A stretch of DNA of 64,000 nt from Hyphomicrobium sp. MC1 (GCF_000253295.1 NC_015717.1:2852001-2916000); one strand, 5' to 3'; shown: positions 43,359 through 52,247, numbered from the stretch's first letter. Notes: generated by a model not told the origin, from the letters alone. A program made the numbers and translations.

Positions 43359-44729
43359 CTATCCGGAATAGGCGTTCTGCGTGAGCGTGTGTGACATGAA
43401 GAGAAGTCCCGATCTGAGCGCCTCACGGCCGATCGAGCCTCCAAGGCAGACACGGACATGCTCGCTCGGCGAACCGCCAACGGTGAATGCATCGGACGGA
43501 ATGATGCCGATATGCCGCCCAGCCATGCGAGCAATGATATCGGCGCGTCCAGCACCTTCCGGCAAACGAAGCCAGACGTTAAAGGCATTCTCGGCGGAGA
43601 CGTAGTCGAAATCTTTTAGCACTTCTGATGCGAGCTGTTGACGAGCCGCCGTTTCGGCGCGGATGAACCGGCGGATGCGATCCGCGGTACCATCTTCGAT
43701 CCAGCGTGTCGCCAACACCATTCCGAGCGGAGACGGCATCACGGAGACGGCCTTCAAGGCTTCGGCGAGCGCATAAGCGTCCTTTGCCGACGGCACAACC
43801 GTATAGGCAAGACGCAAACCCGCGCCGATGCATTTTGCCAGTCCGCCGATATACCAACTGAGCTCCGGCGCCGAGACCGCAAGCGGTGCAGGCGCCTTTG
43901 TCGGCATGAATCCATAGGCGTCATCCTCGATCAGCGGCAATCCATGCTTGCGTAGCACCTGCGATATTTCCAAGCGGCGCTCGGTCGGCACCGTTATCGT
44001 TGTCGGGTTCTGCAAAGTAGGATTGAGGTAGAGCGCCTTCGCGCCAAATGCTTTGACGGCCTTCTCGATGGCATCAGGCAGAATGCCCTGACCGTCCATC
44101 TCGACTCCAACGAGCTTCACACGCAGGCGGCCGGCGATCGCGCGGATGCCGGGATACGTGATGCGCTCGCATAAAACGATGTCGCCGGGATTGGTGATCG
44201 TCGCCAGGATCGCAGTCATCGTCGCGTGAGCGCCGGGCGTCACCGCCACGCGGTCGAGTTTCGGCACCATGCCCCTTAGCGATAGCCAAGTCGAGGCAGC
44301 GATCTTGTCTTTCTCGCCGCCAATCGCGGACTGATACCGAAGGAGCGGAATGAGGTTGGCCGAGACGTACTCGAGCCCTTCGCGCATCTTGGCGAGAAGT
44401 GCGGCGTCGGTCGGCTCCGGCGGCATGTTCATTGCCAGATCTTCCTGGCTCGATCTCGCGGGATCAGGGCCGACATCGCCCGCATCCGTGCCGAGAACGA
44501 ACGTGCCGCGTCCGACATGGCTATCGATCAGCCCGCGCGACTGCGCCTCCGTGTAGGCCCGCGAAACCGTCGTGAAATCGATTCCAAGCCATTCGGCGAG
44601 CTTGCGTTGCGGCGGCAGGCGATCCCCCGGCGCGAGGGTGCCGTTACGGATGTCCTCTTCCACGGCGTCGGCAATCGCCAGGTATCGCGGTTTGCCGCTG
44701 TCGGTGAGCGTCGGTCTCCAGGTCGCCAT
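43359..44729 (-). CDS. MocR-type regulator: GntR HTH plus PLP aminotransferase-like domain
   Basis: This 456-residue regulator fuses a GntR winged helix (about 10-75: VEEDIRNGTLAPGDRLPPQ, FTTVSRAYTEAQSRG) to a fold-type I aminotransferase domain. The latter includes a PLP-binding lysine candidate in YIGGLAKCIGAGLRLAY and the IEDDAYGFM strand. The ATG at 44729 is set by GGAGAACGCAG upstream; upstream in-frame codons are ignored. It stands divergent to the Nit1-type cluster with 283 bases between, so it probably controls that cluster in response to PLP or an amino compound. Confidence 0.9.
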   Translation of the reverse strand: MATWRPTLTDSGKPRYLAIADAVEEDIRNGTLAPGDRLPPQRKLAEWLGIDFTTVSRAYTEAQSRGLIDSHVGRGTFVLGTDAGDVGPDPARSSQEDLAMNMPPEPTDAALLAKMREGLEYVSANLIPLLRYQSAIGGEKDKIAASTWLSLRGMVPKLDRVAVTPGAHATMTAILATITNPGDIVLCERITYPGIRAIAGRLRVKLVGVEMDGQGILPDAIEKAVKAFGAKALYLNPTLQNPTTITVPTERRLEISQVLRKHGLPLIEDDAYGFMPTKAPAPLAVSAPELSWYIGGLAKCIGAGLRLAYTVVPSAKDAYALAEALKAVSVMPSPLGMVLATRWIEDGTADRIRRFIRAETAARQQLASEVLKDFDYVSAENAFNVWLRLPEGAGRADIIARMAGRHIGIIPSDAFTVGGSPSEHVRVCLGGSIGREALRSGLLFMSHTLTQNAYSG

Positions 44730-45012
44730 CTGCGTTCTCCTCAACCGAACCATTAAGTGATGCCGCACGGAAATTGAAGCAGATTGTATGGATGCAATAT
44801 TGTATGCATGTAGGCCATGCAAATATTGGAAATTGAAGCGCTCCTTTCGCCGGAATTTCAAGCAAAAATCCCACCATTATGCCCAAAAAATCGACAAAAG
44901 AGAAAATTACGCGACTTTATTGTATGGATAATTGATTGTCTTATTGACCGCCAAATGTATGCATATTATCGACAGAACATTCAATCATGTTGGCGCAACA
45001 AGGAGGCCTGCA
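44730..45012. promoter_or_regulatory. Divergent MocR / Nit1 promoter region with four TGTATGSAT motifs
   Basis: TGTATGGAT or TGTATGCAT occurs at 44785-44793, 44801-44809, 44921-44929 and 44956-44964, all in the same orientation. Two copies are near the regulator start (16 bases apart) and two closer to the Nit1 cluster (35 bases apart). The region is AT-rich compared with its surroundings. Direct repeats with this spacing are typical of MocR binding sites. AGGAGG at 45001-45006 is the ribosome site of the first Nit1 gene. Confidence 0.55.
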
Positions 45013-45495
45013 ATGCCGCAAGTGACCCAGGAAGCCCATAAGGCCGGCGACTACTTCGTCGACTACGAGGAGAAGGTCTTCGAGGATGTCAAAGCCTCGC
45101 CCGGCGAGAAAGCCCTGGTGACGTTCCACACCGTGGCCTTCGAAGGCTCGATCGGTCTGGTCAACATCTTGAATGCCATCCGCCTCAACCGGAAAGGCTA
45201 CGAGACGTCGATCCTGCTCTACGGGCCGGGTGTCACGCTTGGCATACAGCGCGGCTTCCCAACCCTCGGTGATGAAGCTTTTCCGGGCCACCAGAACTTC
45301 GCCGCCAACCTCAACAAGTTCATGAAGGAAGGCGGCAAGGTCTACGCCTGTCGCTTCGCGCTTCAGGCGCTCTATGGCCACGGCGAGCCGTCGCTACTCC
45401 CCGGCATTCGTCCCATCGCACCGCAGGACGTTCTCGATTGCGTCCTTCTGCACAAGAAGGCCAACGCCGTCATCCTCGACACCTGGACCGTCTGA
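45013..45495 (+). CDS. MSMEG_0572/Sll0783-family nitrogen-starvation protein
   Basis: This 160-residue cytoplasmic protein is of the conserved family found first in Nit1-type clusters. The sequence has the DsrE-like style AFEGSIGLVNILNAIRLNRKGYE, LLYGPGVTLGIQRGFP and HKKANAVILDTW. Family members in Synechocystis (sll0783) are linked to nitrogen limitation; the enzyme step is unknown. AGGAGG lies 6 bases before the ATG. It opens an operon of six genes. Confidence 0.88.
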   Translation: MPQVTQEAHKAGDYFVDYEEKVFEDVKASPGEKALVTFHTVAFEGSIGLVNILNAIRLNRKGYETSILLYGPGVTLGIQRGFPTLGDEAFPGHQNFAANLNKFMKEGGKVYACRFALQALYGHGEPSLLPGIRPIAPQDVLDCVLLHKKANAVILDTWTV

Positions 45496-45568
45496 TCCCC
45501 GAGCCGGACCGCGCACGAGCCGGTCCGGCTCCAACCGGCAACACGCTTGCGTAGAAGGAGAGACAGTC

Positions 45569-46552
45569 GTGCGAACCGATACCATCCGTGCCGCTGCCGT
45601 CCAGATTGCCCCCGACCTCAAGGGCCGCGCTGGCACGATCGAGCGCGTGTTGAATGCCATCACTGAGGCGGCCGACAAAGGCGTACAGTTCATCGTCTTC
45701 CCGGAGACGTTCGTTCCTTACTACCCCTACTTTTCGTTCGTCCTTCCTCCGGTCCTTCAGGGCGCACCGCATCTTGAACTTTATAAGGAAGCGGTGGTCG
45801 TTCCCTCTGCCGATACGAATGCGGTCGCCGACATCGCCCGCAAGCGCGGCGTCGTCATCGTTCTCGGCGTGAACGAGAGAGACCACGGCTCGCTCTACAA
45901 TACGCAACTGATCTTCGACGCCGACGGCTCGCTCTTACTAAAGCGGCGCAAGATCACGCCGACCTATCACGAGCGCATGGTGTGGGGCCAAGGCGACGGC
46001 GCAGGGCTCAAGGTCGTCGAGACGAAAGTCGGCCGGGTCGGCGCTCTCGCCTGCTGGGAGCATTACAATCCGCTTGCCCGCTATGCTTTGATGACACAGC
46101 ACGAGGAGATCCACGCGGCGCATTTCCCCGGCAGTCTTGTAGGTCCGATCTTCGGCGAGCAGATCGAGGTGACGATGCGCCATCACGCTCTCGAAGCCGG
46201 CTGCTTCGTCGTCAATGCCACGGCTTGGCTCACGGAAGAGCAGATCGCATCGATTCATCCCGATCCCAAGCTGCAATCCGCAATGCGTGACGGCTGCATG
46301 ACCTGCATCGTCTCGCCCGAAGGTCGCCACCTCGCTGAACCCATCACGAATGGCGAAGGCATCCTTATCGCCGACCTCGACATGCGGCTCATCACGAAGC
46401 GCAAGCGGATGATGGACAGCGTCGGCCATTACGCACGGCCCGAGCTGTTGCATCTCGTCCACGACACACGCCCCGCGAACGCCCGCGAGATATCGAACGC
46501 AGCACAAACATCGGAGACTCAATCGATCGAGGAGGAGGCGAACTATGTCTGA
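45569..46552 (+). CDS. Nit6803-like nitrilase
   Basis: This 327-residue member of the carbon-nitrogen hydrolase superfamily, nitrilase branch, converts nitriles to carboxylic acid and ammonia. The triad is visible: Glu46 in VFPETFVPYYPY, Lys128 in KRRKITPTYHERMVWGQ, and Cys162 in ALACWEHYNPL. The YYPY and CWEHYNP segments are the marks of true nitrilases rather than amidases. The start is GTG 45569 with GAAGGAG upstream. Its natural substrate in the Nit1 pathway has not been settled. It overlaps the radical SAM gene by 8 bases. Confidence 0.92.
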   Translation: MRTDTIRAAAVQIAPDLKGRAGTIERVLNAITEAADKGVQFIVFPETFVPYYPYFSFVLPPVLQGAPHLELYKEAVVVPSADTNAVADIARKRGVVIVLGVNERDHGSLYNTQLIFDADGSLLLKRRKITPTYHERMVWGQGDGAGLKVVETKVGRVGALACWEHYNPLARYALMTQHEEIHAAHFPGSLVGPIFGEQIEVTMRHHALEAGCFVVNATAWLTEEQIASIHPDPKLQSAMRDGCMTCIVSPEGRHLAEPITNGEGILIADLDMRLITKRKRMMDSVGHYARPELLHLVHDTRPANAREISNAAQTSETQSIEEEANYV

Positions 46553-47648
46553 CTCGGCTCTCATCAACGAACTCCAGACACGCGGCGTACGTCTCTTGGA
46601 TCCGCGCGCCGGCCACGAAAGCCGCCGTGGCGGCGCAGGACCCTCCGACCACAAGGCTCTGACGATCGGCGATAAGACGGTGATGGTACCGGTCCATACC
46701 GCACCTGCGTTTGAAAGTCCGTTTCTGGTCGAGGCTCCGGGCGCCGATGGCCGCGCGCGCATTACGAGAGACGGTCGCGAAATCGCGCAGGTCCGCTTTC
46801 CCGGCCGTCCACGCTTCTATGATTTGCAGACCGAAGACGGCATCCCCTACAGCCACATCGCTACGCTGCATTCGCGCGACGTTCTGGCGACCACGGTTCT
46901 GCAGACTTGTATCCGCTATGAAAGCCGGAAGAAGACCTGCCAATTCTGTTCCATCGGCCAGAGCCTCGCCGCGGGCCGCACCATCGCGCGCAAGACGCCG
47001 GAACAGTTGGCCGAGGTCGCCAAGGCGGCCGTCGAACTCGACGACGTCAAGCACATGGTGATGACGACCGGCACGCCGCCCGGAAAAGACCGCGGTGCCG
47101 CGATCCTTGCCGAGAGTGCGCGCGCCGTCAAAGCCGCCATTGATATCCCAATCCAAGCGCAATGCGAGCCGCCGGATGACGATATGTGGCACCAGCGCAT
47201 GGCGGAGGCGGGCGTCGATGGGCTCGGCATGCATCTCGAAGCGGTGACACAAGAAATCCGCGAACAGATCATGCCCGGCAAGGCGTCCGTCCCGCTCGAC
47301 AAATATTTCTCGTCTTTCGAAGCCGCCGTGAAAGTGTTCGGCCGCGGACAAGTTTCCACTTACATCCTCGCCGGCCTCGGCGATGCGCCCGACGCCATCC
47401 TCGCCGTGTCGGAGAAACTCGTGACGATGGGCGTCTATCCCTTCGTTGTCCCCTTCGTCCCGATCTCCGGCACGCCGCTCGAAAGTCATCCCTCACCCAG
47501 CGCCGACTTCATGGCGTCGATCCTGCGCCCGTTGGGCCAAATGATCGTCGCGGCAGGAATGGCATCGGAGAACATCAAGGCTGGTTGCGGCAAGTGCGGC
47601 GCCTGCTCAGCCCTCTCAACTTATGAAAAGCTGCGAGTGATGCAATGA
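46545..47648 (+). CDS. MSMEG_0568-family radical SAM protein
   Basis: This 367-residue radical S-adenosylmethionine enzyme belongs to the Nit1 cluster. The iron-sulfur cysteines are Cys122, Cys132 and Cys135 in TCIRYESRKKTCQFCSIG, spaced C-x9-C-x2-C, not the usual C-x3-C-x2-C. A further Cys group, CGKCGAC, lies at the C-terminus and may hold an auxiliary cluster. A barrel with MTTGTPPGKDRG and ILAGLGDAPDAIL follows. The reaction is unknown. It overlaps the next gene by 4 bases. Confidence 0.9.
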   Translation: MSDSALINELQTRGVRLLDPRAGHESRRGGAGPSDHKALTIGDKTVMVPVHTAPAFESPFLVEAPGADGRARITRDGREIAQVRFPGRPRFYDLQTEDGIPYSHIATLHSRDVLATTVLQTCIRYESRKKTCQFCSIGQSLAAGRTIARKTPEQLAEVAKAAVELDDVKHMVMTTGTPPGKDRGAAILAESARAVKAAIDIPIQAQCEPPDDDMWHQRMAEAGVDGLGMHLEAVTQEIREQIMPGKASVPLDKYFSSFEAAVKVFGRGQVSTYILAGLGDAPDAILAVSEKLVTMGVYPFVVPFVPISGTPLESHPSPSADFMASILRPLGQMIVAAGMASENIKAGCGKCGACSALSTYEKLRVMQ

Positions 47649-48190
47649 TCGAGATCGAGCCTCGTCCGTATCAGTGCCCAGGCTATTTCATTCGTGCGGC
47701 CTCCATGCCTTGGGAAGCGCGCGGCGCATCCGATCTGCGCAAGCGCGTGTTCGTCGAAGAGCAGAAAATCTTCAAGGAGCACGACCGCGACGACATTGAT
47801 CTGATCGCCACGCATCTCGTGGCGATCTCAACCTACGCACACGAAGCCGATGCGGTGGTCGGCACAGTCCGCATTCACCAGGCCGAGCCCGGTCTTTGGT
47901 GGGGATCGCGCCTCGTCGTCGACCGAAACTTTCGCCAGGTCGGCCGCTTGGGCGCTGAGCTGATCCGCTTCGCTGTTTCGCTGGCGAACACGCGCGGCTG
48001 CCACACCTTTCACGCGCATGTGCAGGAGCAGAACGTCATCCTGTTCCGCCGTCTGAACTGGCGGCTGCTTGAGATGGTTGAACTGCACGGCAGACCACAT
48101 GGCCTCATGAGCGCGAATCTCGCCCACTATCCGCCGATCTTGAACGAGGCCATGGGCTGGTATCACAAGCCGCGGAGGATCGCGGCATGA
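47645..48190 (+). CDS. MSMEG_0567/Sll0786-family N-acetyltransferase
   Basis: This 181-residue GNAT-fold acyltransferase contains the acetyl-CoA motif RQVGRLGAELIRFAVSLA, with LRKRVFVEEQKIF near residue 35 and a C-terminal HYPPILNEAMGWY. The acceptor is unknown. The start overlaps the preceding stop (ATGA). Its stop overlaps the AIR-synthase-like start likewise, giving tight coupling in the Nit1 operon. Confidence 0.88.
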   Translation: MIEIEPRPYQCPGYFIRAASMPWEARGASDLRKRVFVEEQKIFKEHDRDDIDLIATHLVAISTYAHEADAVVGTVRIHQAEPGLWWGSRLVVDRNFRQVGRLGAELIRFAVSLANTRGCHTFHAHVQEQNVILFRRLNWRLLEMVELHGRPHGLMSANLAHYPPILNEAMGWYHKPRRIAA

Positions 48191-49164
48191 CGGCCTCAGC
48201 ACTCAACGCTCTGATCGAAGAGCTGCGCAATCATCCTGCGATCCAATCCAAGCGGGCAATCAGCGACGCTGCCAAGGGCCTTGGCCTCGCCCAACAAAGC
48301 GTCGGCCACCCGGGAGACGACGCCGCGATCCTGCCGCACGCCAGCGGCTACGACCTTCTCGCAGGCGAAGGCTTCATTCCGCAATTTGTGAAGAGCGATC
48401 CGTGGTTCGCAGGCTGGTGCGGCGTGATGGTGAACCTTTCCGACATCGCCGCGATGGGCGGACGCGGTGTCGCGCTCATCGACCAGATTTGGGCGCCGAA
48501 TAGCGATCTCGCCAGGCCCCTCCTCGCCGGCCTCAAAGCTGCTTCGGATGCTTACGGCGTGCCCCTTGTCGGCGGCCATACGAATTTTTCCGCAACCAAG
48601 CTCAGCCTCGCCGTGACAGTTTTAGGCCGCGCGAAGGCCATCATCACGAGTTTCGACGCGACGCCGGGCGACGTCATCATCGCCGCGATAGACAGGCGCG
48701 GTGCCTTCCGCAACTACGATAACTTCTTCGCTGCAGGGGGCGCGCCGGCCGACCGACTTCGGAACGATCTCGAGATTCTCCCGCGTCTTGCCGAAGACGA
48801 TCTCGTATCCGCAGGCAAGGACGTCAGCCAGAGCGGCATTGCCGGCACGTCGCTGATGCTCGCGGAAAGCTCCGACGTCGGAATAGAGCTCAACCTCGAC
48901 GCGATCGATCCGCCTGCCGGCATCTCGCTATCGCGTTGGCTGCGGGCATTCCCAAGCTACGGCTTCCTTCTCGCCGTACCCGTGGCGTTTGCCGATCGCG
49001 TCGTCAGCCACTTTGCCGATCGCGACATCAGCGCGGCAGTGATCGGGAGCGTCTTCGACGGGGACGAAGTACGCTTTTCCGCGGGCGGTGAAACGGCCCC
49101 CTTCTGGAACTACGCGAACGAACCCTACCTCGGCTTTCGGCAGCGGAATTGCGAACATGCCTGA
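48187..49164 (+). CDS. Sll0787-family AIR synthase-like protein
   Basis: This 325-residue protein is of the PurM/ThiL/HypE fold, which binds ATP and normally activates an amide or formyl oxygen. Segments fitting the family are HPGDDAAILPH, GVMVNLSDIAAMGG, GGHTNFSATKLSLAV and PGDVIIAAIDRRG. In the Nit1 cluster its role is unknown; a phosphorylation or cyclisation step is plausible by analogy. It overlaps the next gene by 8 bases. Confidence 0.88.
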   Translation: MTASALNALIEELRNHPAIQSKRAISDAAKGLGLAQQSVGHPGDDAAILPHASGYDLLAGEGFIPQFVKSDPWFAGWCGVMVNLSDIAAMGGRGVALIDQIWAPNSDLARPLLAGLKAASDAYGVPLVGGHTNFSATKLSLAVTVLGRAKAIITSFDATPGDVIIAAIDRRGAFRNYDNFFAAGGAPADRLRNDLEILPRLAEDDLVSAGKDVSQSGIAGTSLMLAESSDVGIELNLDAIDPPAGISLSRWLRAFPSYGFLLAVPVAFADRVVSHFADRDISAAVIGSVFDGDEVRFSAGGETAPFWNYANEPYLGFRQRNCEHA

Positions 49165-50725
49165 GACCTCTTTCACCCTGCGCTGGCCCGATGGCAGCAC
49201 GGAGCACTGCTATTCGCCATCAAGCATTGTCTCGGAATTATTGACGCCGGGCGCGAGCTATCCGCTTCAGGAATTTCTTCTGCGCGCTCGTATCGCGATG
49301 GAGCGCGCTTCATCACGCGTAATGCGCAAGTACGGATATGCCTGCGCCGCCGCCATGGGGCAACTCGATCGCATCGAGACGCGGGTCAAATTGTTCGAAG
49401 CGACGCCAGACGCCGAGGTGGCCTGTCTGGACATCAGGCCACTTAAGGAGACGGACATGAAAGATATCGGCGTACCGCATATTCCTGTCGTCGTTATCGG
49501 CGGCGGGCAGGCCGGACTTTCAGTGAGCTATTATCTGACGCAGAAGCGAATTGCGCATATCGTCTTCGAGCGCCACAGGAAGTTTCACTCCTGGCGCGTG
49601 AATCGCTGGGACACGTTCTGCCTCGTCACGCCGAACTGGCAATGCAGACTGCCGAGTTATCCCTATGCCGGCGATGATCCGAACGGGTTCATGCTGAAGG
49701 ACGAGATCACGGACTATCTCGACGGCTTCGCATCCTCGTTCAATCCGCCGCTCCGTGAGGGCGTCGCGGTAACGCGGATCGCTCCGCGCGAGCAAGGCGG
49801 ATACGCCATTGAAACATCGATCGGTAGCTGGATCTGCGATCAGGTTGTCATCGCAACAGGGGGTTATGACAATCCGATCGTGCCGCCATACGCGAAAGAT
49901 CTCGATCCCGCGATCACTCAAATTCATTCCGTCGATTACCGTCGGCCATCCCAGATCCCAGAAGGCGCGACGCTCGTTGTCGGCACGGGGCAGTCCGGCG
50001 TGCAGATCATGGAAGATCTCGTTCGCGACGGGCGTAAGGTCCACTTGGCGGTAGGCCCAGCGCCGCGCAGTCCGCGCAAGTATCGCGGTCGTGATGCAAC
50101 GGACTGGCTCTATGACATGGGCCACTACGCCATCACGATCGCCGAACACCCGGATCCGATGAAGGCGCTCACGCAGACCAACCATTACATGTCCGGTCGC
50201 GACGGCGGCAAAGAAATCGATTTGCGCCGGTTCGTCGTCGATAGCGGCGTATCACTTTACGGTTCTGTTTCCGGCATGAACGGCGCAAAAATTAGCTTTG
50301 ATCCCGATCTCGAAAAGAATCTCGACGATGCCGACAAGAGCTATGTCGGCATCCGCGAGCAGATCGACGCCTACATCGAGAAGAACGGCATCGAAGTACC
50401 GGCAGAGCCTGCATTCCAGAAACTGTGGCGCCCGGAGACGGAAACGACGGAGATCGATGCCACGGCGCTCGGCATCACGTCGGTCATCTGGTCTATTGGC
50501 TTCCGACCGGATTATTCTTGGATCGAGGTGGACGTGTTCGGCGCGCGCGGAAAACCCGTATTCGATCGCGGCGTCTGCGATGTTCCCGGCTTCTATTTCA
50601 TTGGTTTGGGTTGGCTAAACACCTGGGGTTCCGGCCGATTCCTCGCTATCGATGAAGATAGCCGCTATCTCGCCGACAAAATCGAAAAGCATCATACCGC
50701 TCTGACGGCAGGCAAAGTTGCTTGA
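49157..50725 (+). CDS. Fused MSMEG_0570-family protein and MSMEG_0569-family flavin oxidoreductase
   Basis: One open frame of 522 residues covers two genes that are normally separate. Residues 1 to about 97 match the MSMEG_0570 nitrogen-starvation family (FTLRWPDGSTEHCYSPSSI, SRVMRKYGYACAAAMGQL). From residue 101 (MKDIGVPHIPVVVIGG) comes the FAD-dependent oxidoreductase: GGGQAGLSVSYYL (FAD), VGTGQSGVQIM (NAD(P)H), and SIGFRPDYSWIEVD. No stop lies between. An AAGGAG ribosome site at 49445-49450 with ATG at 49457 remains in the join, so a separate 422-residue enzyme could also be made. The start at 49157 overlaps the previous stop. Confidence 0.85.
   Translation: MPETSFTLRWPDGSTEHCYSPSSIVSELLTPGASYPLQEFLLRARIAMERASSRVMRKYGYACAAAMGQLDRIETRVKLFEATPDAEVACLDIRPLKETDMKDIGVPHIPVVVIGGGQAGLSVSYYLTQKRIAHIVFERHRKFHSWRVNRWDTFCLVTPNWQCRLPSYPYAGDDPNGFMLKDEITDYLDGFASSFNPPLREGVAVTRIAPREQGGYAIETSIGSWICDQVVIATGGYDNPIVPPYAKDLDPAITQIHSVDYRRPSQIPEGATLVVGTGQSGVQIMEDLVRDGRKVHLAVGPAPRSPRKYRGRDATDWLYDMGHYAITIAEHPDPMKALTQTNHYMSGRDGGKEIDLRRFVVDSGVSLYGSVSGMNGAKISFDPDLEKNLDDADKSYVGIREQIDAYIEKNGIEVPAEPAFQKLWRPETETTEIDATALGITSVIWSIGFRPDYSWIEVDVFGARGKPVFDRGVCDVPGFYFIGLGWLNTWGSGRFLAIDEDSRYLADKIEKHHTALTAGKVA
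49445..49459 (+). promoter_or_regulatory. Internal ribosome site and ATG inside the fused gene
   Basis: AAGGAG is followed 6 bases later by ATG (49457), exactly where the free oxidoreductase should start. It lies in frame inside the fused coding sequence. Confidence 0.65.
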
Positions 50726-51360
50726 TGCGGTTGAGGCCGCCTTAGGTGCGAAAATTCGGCCTTACGACGATTAGCAAACTCCAGCGATTAGATTTTCGCA
50801 TCACGTCCAAAGTACGACACAATTGTTTTCTCCTCCCCACTGTTGCGGCCGCTGCCCTTTCTGCTGGTGCGCTTAACGTCCAGGCTCTCGAAGAGACCGA
50901 CCGCGCTATGGGCGCCGGCTCTTATGTCAACCCCAACGGCTCTAAGCAGGGAGCCTGGCAAGCTTCCTCGGCGGCCAAGGTTAGCCATGCTGGCGCGTCC
51001 GTGCGGCACAAGAAGCGCTAACAGCAGGAAGAACGATCGTGGGACCGAGTGGCCACCTCGGTCTCCCCTCGATTTTGGACGCCGCCCAAACAATCCTTGA
51101 CAATTGCATTTCGATCAACATCTAATAAGCAATGACGCTTTGGATAGACGTGATACAACAGGCATTTGGGCCGTTTCTTGAAATGGGTGGATCTGGTCGC
51201 GGCTGGCTATTGCCTGCGAGCCGGTCGACATATAGGAAGCCTGCGTCACGCGATTGGAAAATGAGATCAGGACGCTTCGGACAAGGTGACTGATCAAGAT
51301 ACGCCAGCCAATTAAGACAGCTATCCCAACAAAGAAACGTTCAAAACAAGAGGTGAGACC
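50726..51360. other. Spacer between the Nit1 cluster and TetR 1
   Basis: 635 bases. One candidate small gene is listed separately (50746-51021). The rest shows no gene; an AT-rich patch near 51110-51130 may precede the TetR promoter. Confidence 0.5.
50746..51021 (+). CDS. Possible small exported protein
   Basis: From a GTG 20 bases after the oxidoreductase stop a frame of 91 residues contains a hydrophobic stretch (CFLLPTVAAAALSAGALNV) followed by a polar tail (EETDRAMGAGSYVNPNGSK). That resembles a signal sequence and a short exported peptide, but the N-terminus before it is long and basic and there is no good ribosome site. It may be real from an internal start, or spurious. Confidence 0.3.
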   Translation: MRKFGLTTISKLQRLDFRITSKVRHNCFLLPTVAAAALSAGALNVQALEETDRAMGAGSYVNPNGSKQGAWQASSAAKVSHAGASVRHKKR

Positions 51361-51945
51361 ATGCGAGTGTCCCGGGAGGTGATGGCCCAACGACACGACG
51401 AAATCATTTCCGAGACGTCGAAAATGCTGCGCCAACGTGGCATCGTCGGTACGAGTCTCGCCGATCTGATGGCGGCGGCCGGCCTGACACATGGTGGCTT
51501 CTATAAGCACTTTGATTCAAAGGATGCGCTCGTCGCCGAGGCGACCGAGCGGATTTTTGCCGAGTTCAACGCGCTCTTTCGGGAACGCGTCGAGTCGCAG
51601 GGGGCCAAGGCGGCTCTCATCGCTTACGTCACGGATTATCTCACGCTTGGGCATATCAAAAAGCCCGAAATCGGCTGCCCCATTGCGGCATTCGGGCCAG
51701 ATGTAAGCCGAGAGCAAGGCGCCATCCGAGGCGTATTCACCAACGGCATCAAGAAAAATCTGTCCCTGATCATGGAGGGTTTGTCCTGCCCAGCGGCAGA
51801 GCGCAAAGACAAAGCAGTTGAGCTGCTTTCGCTTCTGTCCGGGGCCGTCGCTATGGCCCGCACGACGGACGATGAAAAGTTGTCCGGCGAAATCATCGCT
51901 TCGGCCCGCAAACGCGCAAACCAAATCATCGAAGCCCGTAAATAA
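51361..51945 (+). CDS. TetR-family regulator 1
   Basis: This 194-residue repressor has an N-terminal helix-turn-helix at about 10-56 (TSLADLMAAAGLTHGGFYKHF) and a C-terminal ligand domain (GCPIAAFGPDVSREQGA). It precedes an RND efflux pair (302 bases from TetR stop to the adaptor ATG) on the same strand. It is paralogous to TetR 2 at 56506, with the same length and nearly the same recognition helix. It likely represses the efflux genes and responds to a transported compound. Confidence 0.92.
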   Translation: MRVSREVMAQRHDEIISETSKMLRQRGIVGTSLADLMAAAGLTHGGFYKHFDSKDALVAEATERIFAEFNALFRERVESQGAKAALIAYVTDYLTLGHIKKPEIGCPIAAFGPDVSREQGAIRGVFTNGIKKNLSLIMEGLSCPAAERKDKAVELLSLLSGAVAMARTTDDEKLSGEIIASARKRANQIIEARK

Positions 51946-52247
51946 CGGAAACTTCCCGGCTCGCGGGGCTCCCTCCTACTTCGGGACGCTAATGCGGTTG
52001 CCCCCCCGCACATCTGGTCGCGTCGCGGCAACCGGCCAGCAGCCGTCATGCCAGACTTTGCCTACTTGATAGCCGAACCTCCGCCCTCCGGCTCGCCCCA
52101 AGTCGCTAGCCACCTGACTCCGCCCAAAATAAAAAAAGATTATGGTCAGCATCTTTTCTTGCTTGCGCTTTTAAGATGTCGAATATAATCTATATTTGGG
52201 GAGTCGGTTTGAAGGTTAGTGGACCGCCGTCAGGCAGTGAGGTCGTG
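51946..52247. other. Efflux operon promoter region
   Basis: 302 bases with no gene. The right half holds a -10-like TATAAT inside a palindrome (see 52182-52196). Confidence 0.55.
52182..52196 (+). promoter_or_regulatory. Promoter -10 element within a TetR-type palindrome
   Basis: AATATA-ATC-TATATT is a perfect palindrome with a 3-base centre. It contains TATAAT at 52184-52189, a perfect -10 hexamer, 58 bases before the adaptor ATG. A repressor bound here would block RNA polymerase. Confidence 0.55.

Noticed and set aside
46392..47489. Minus-strand open frame of 365 codons
   Set aside because: It overlaps the nitrilase and radical SAM genes in antisense and shows no family resemblance.
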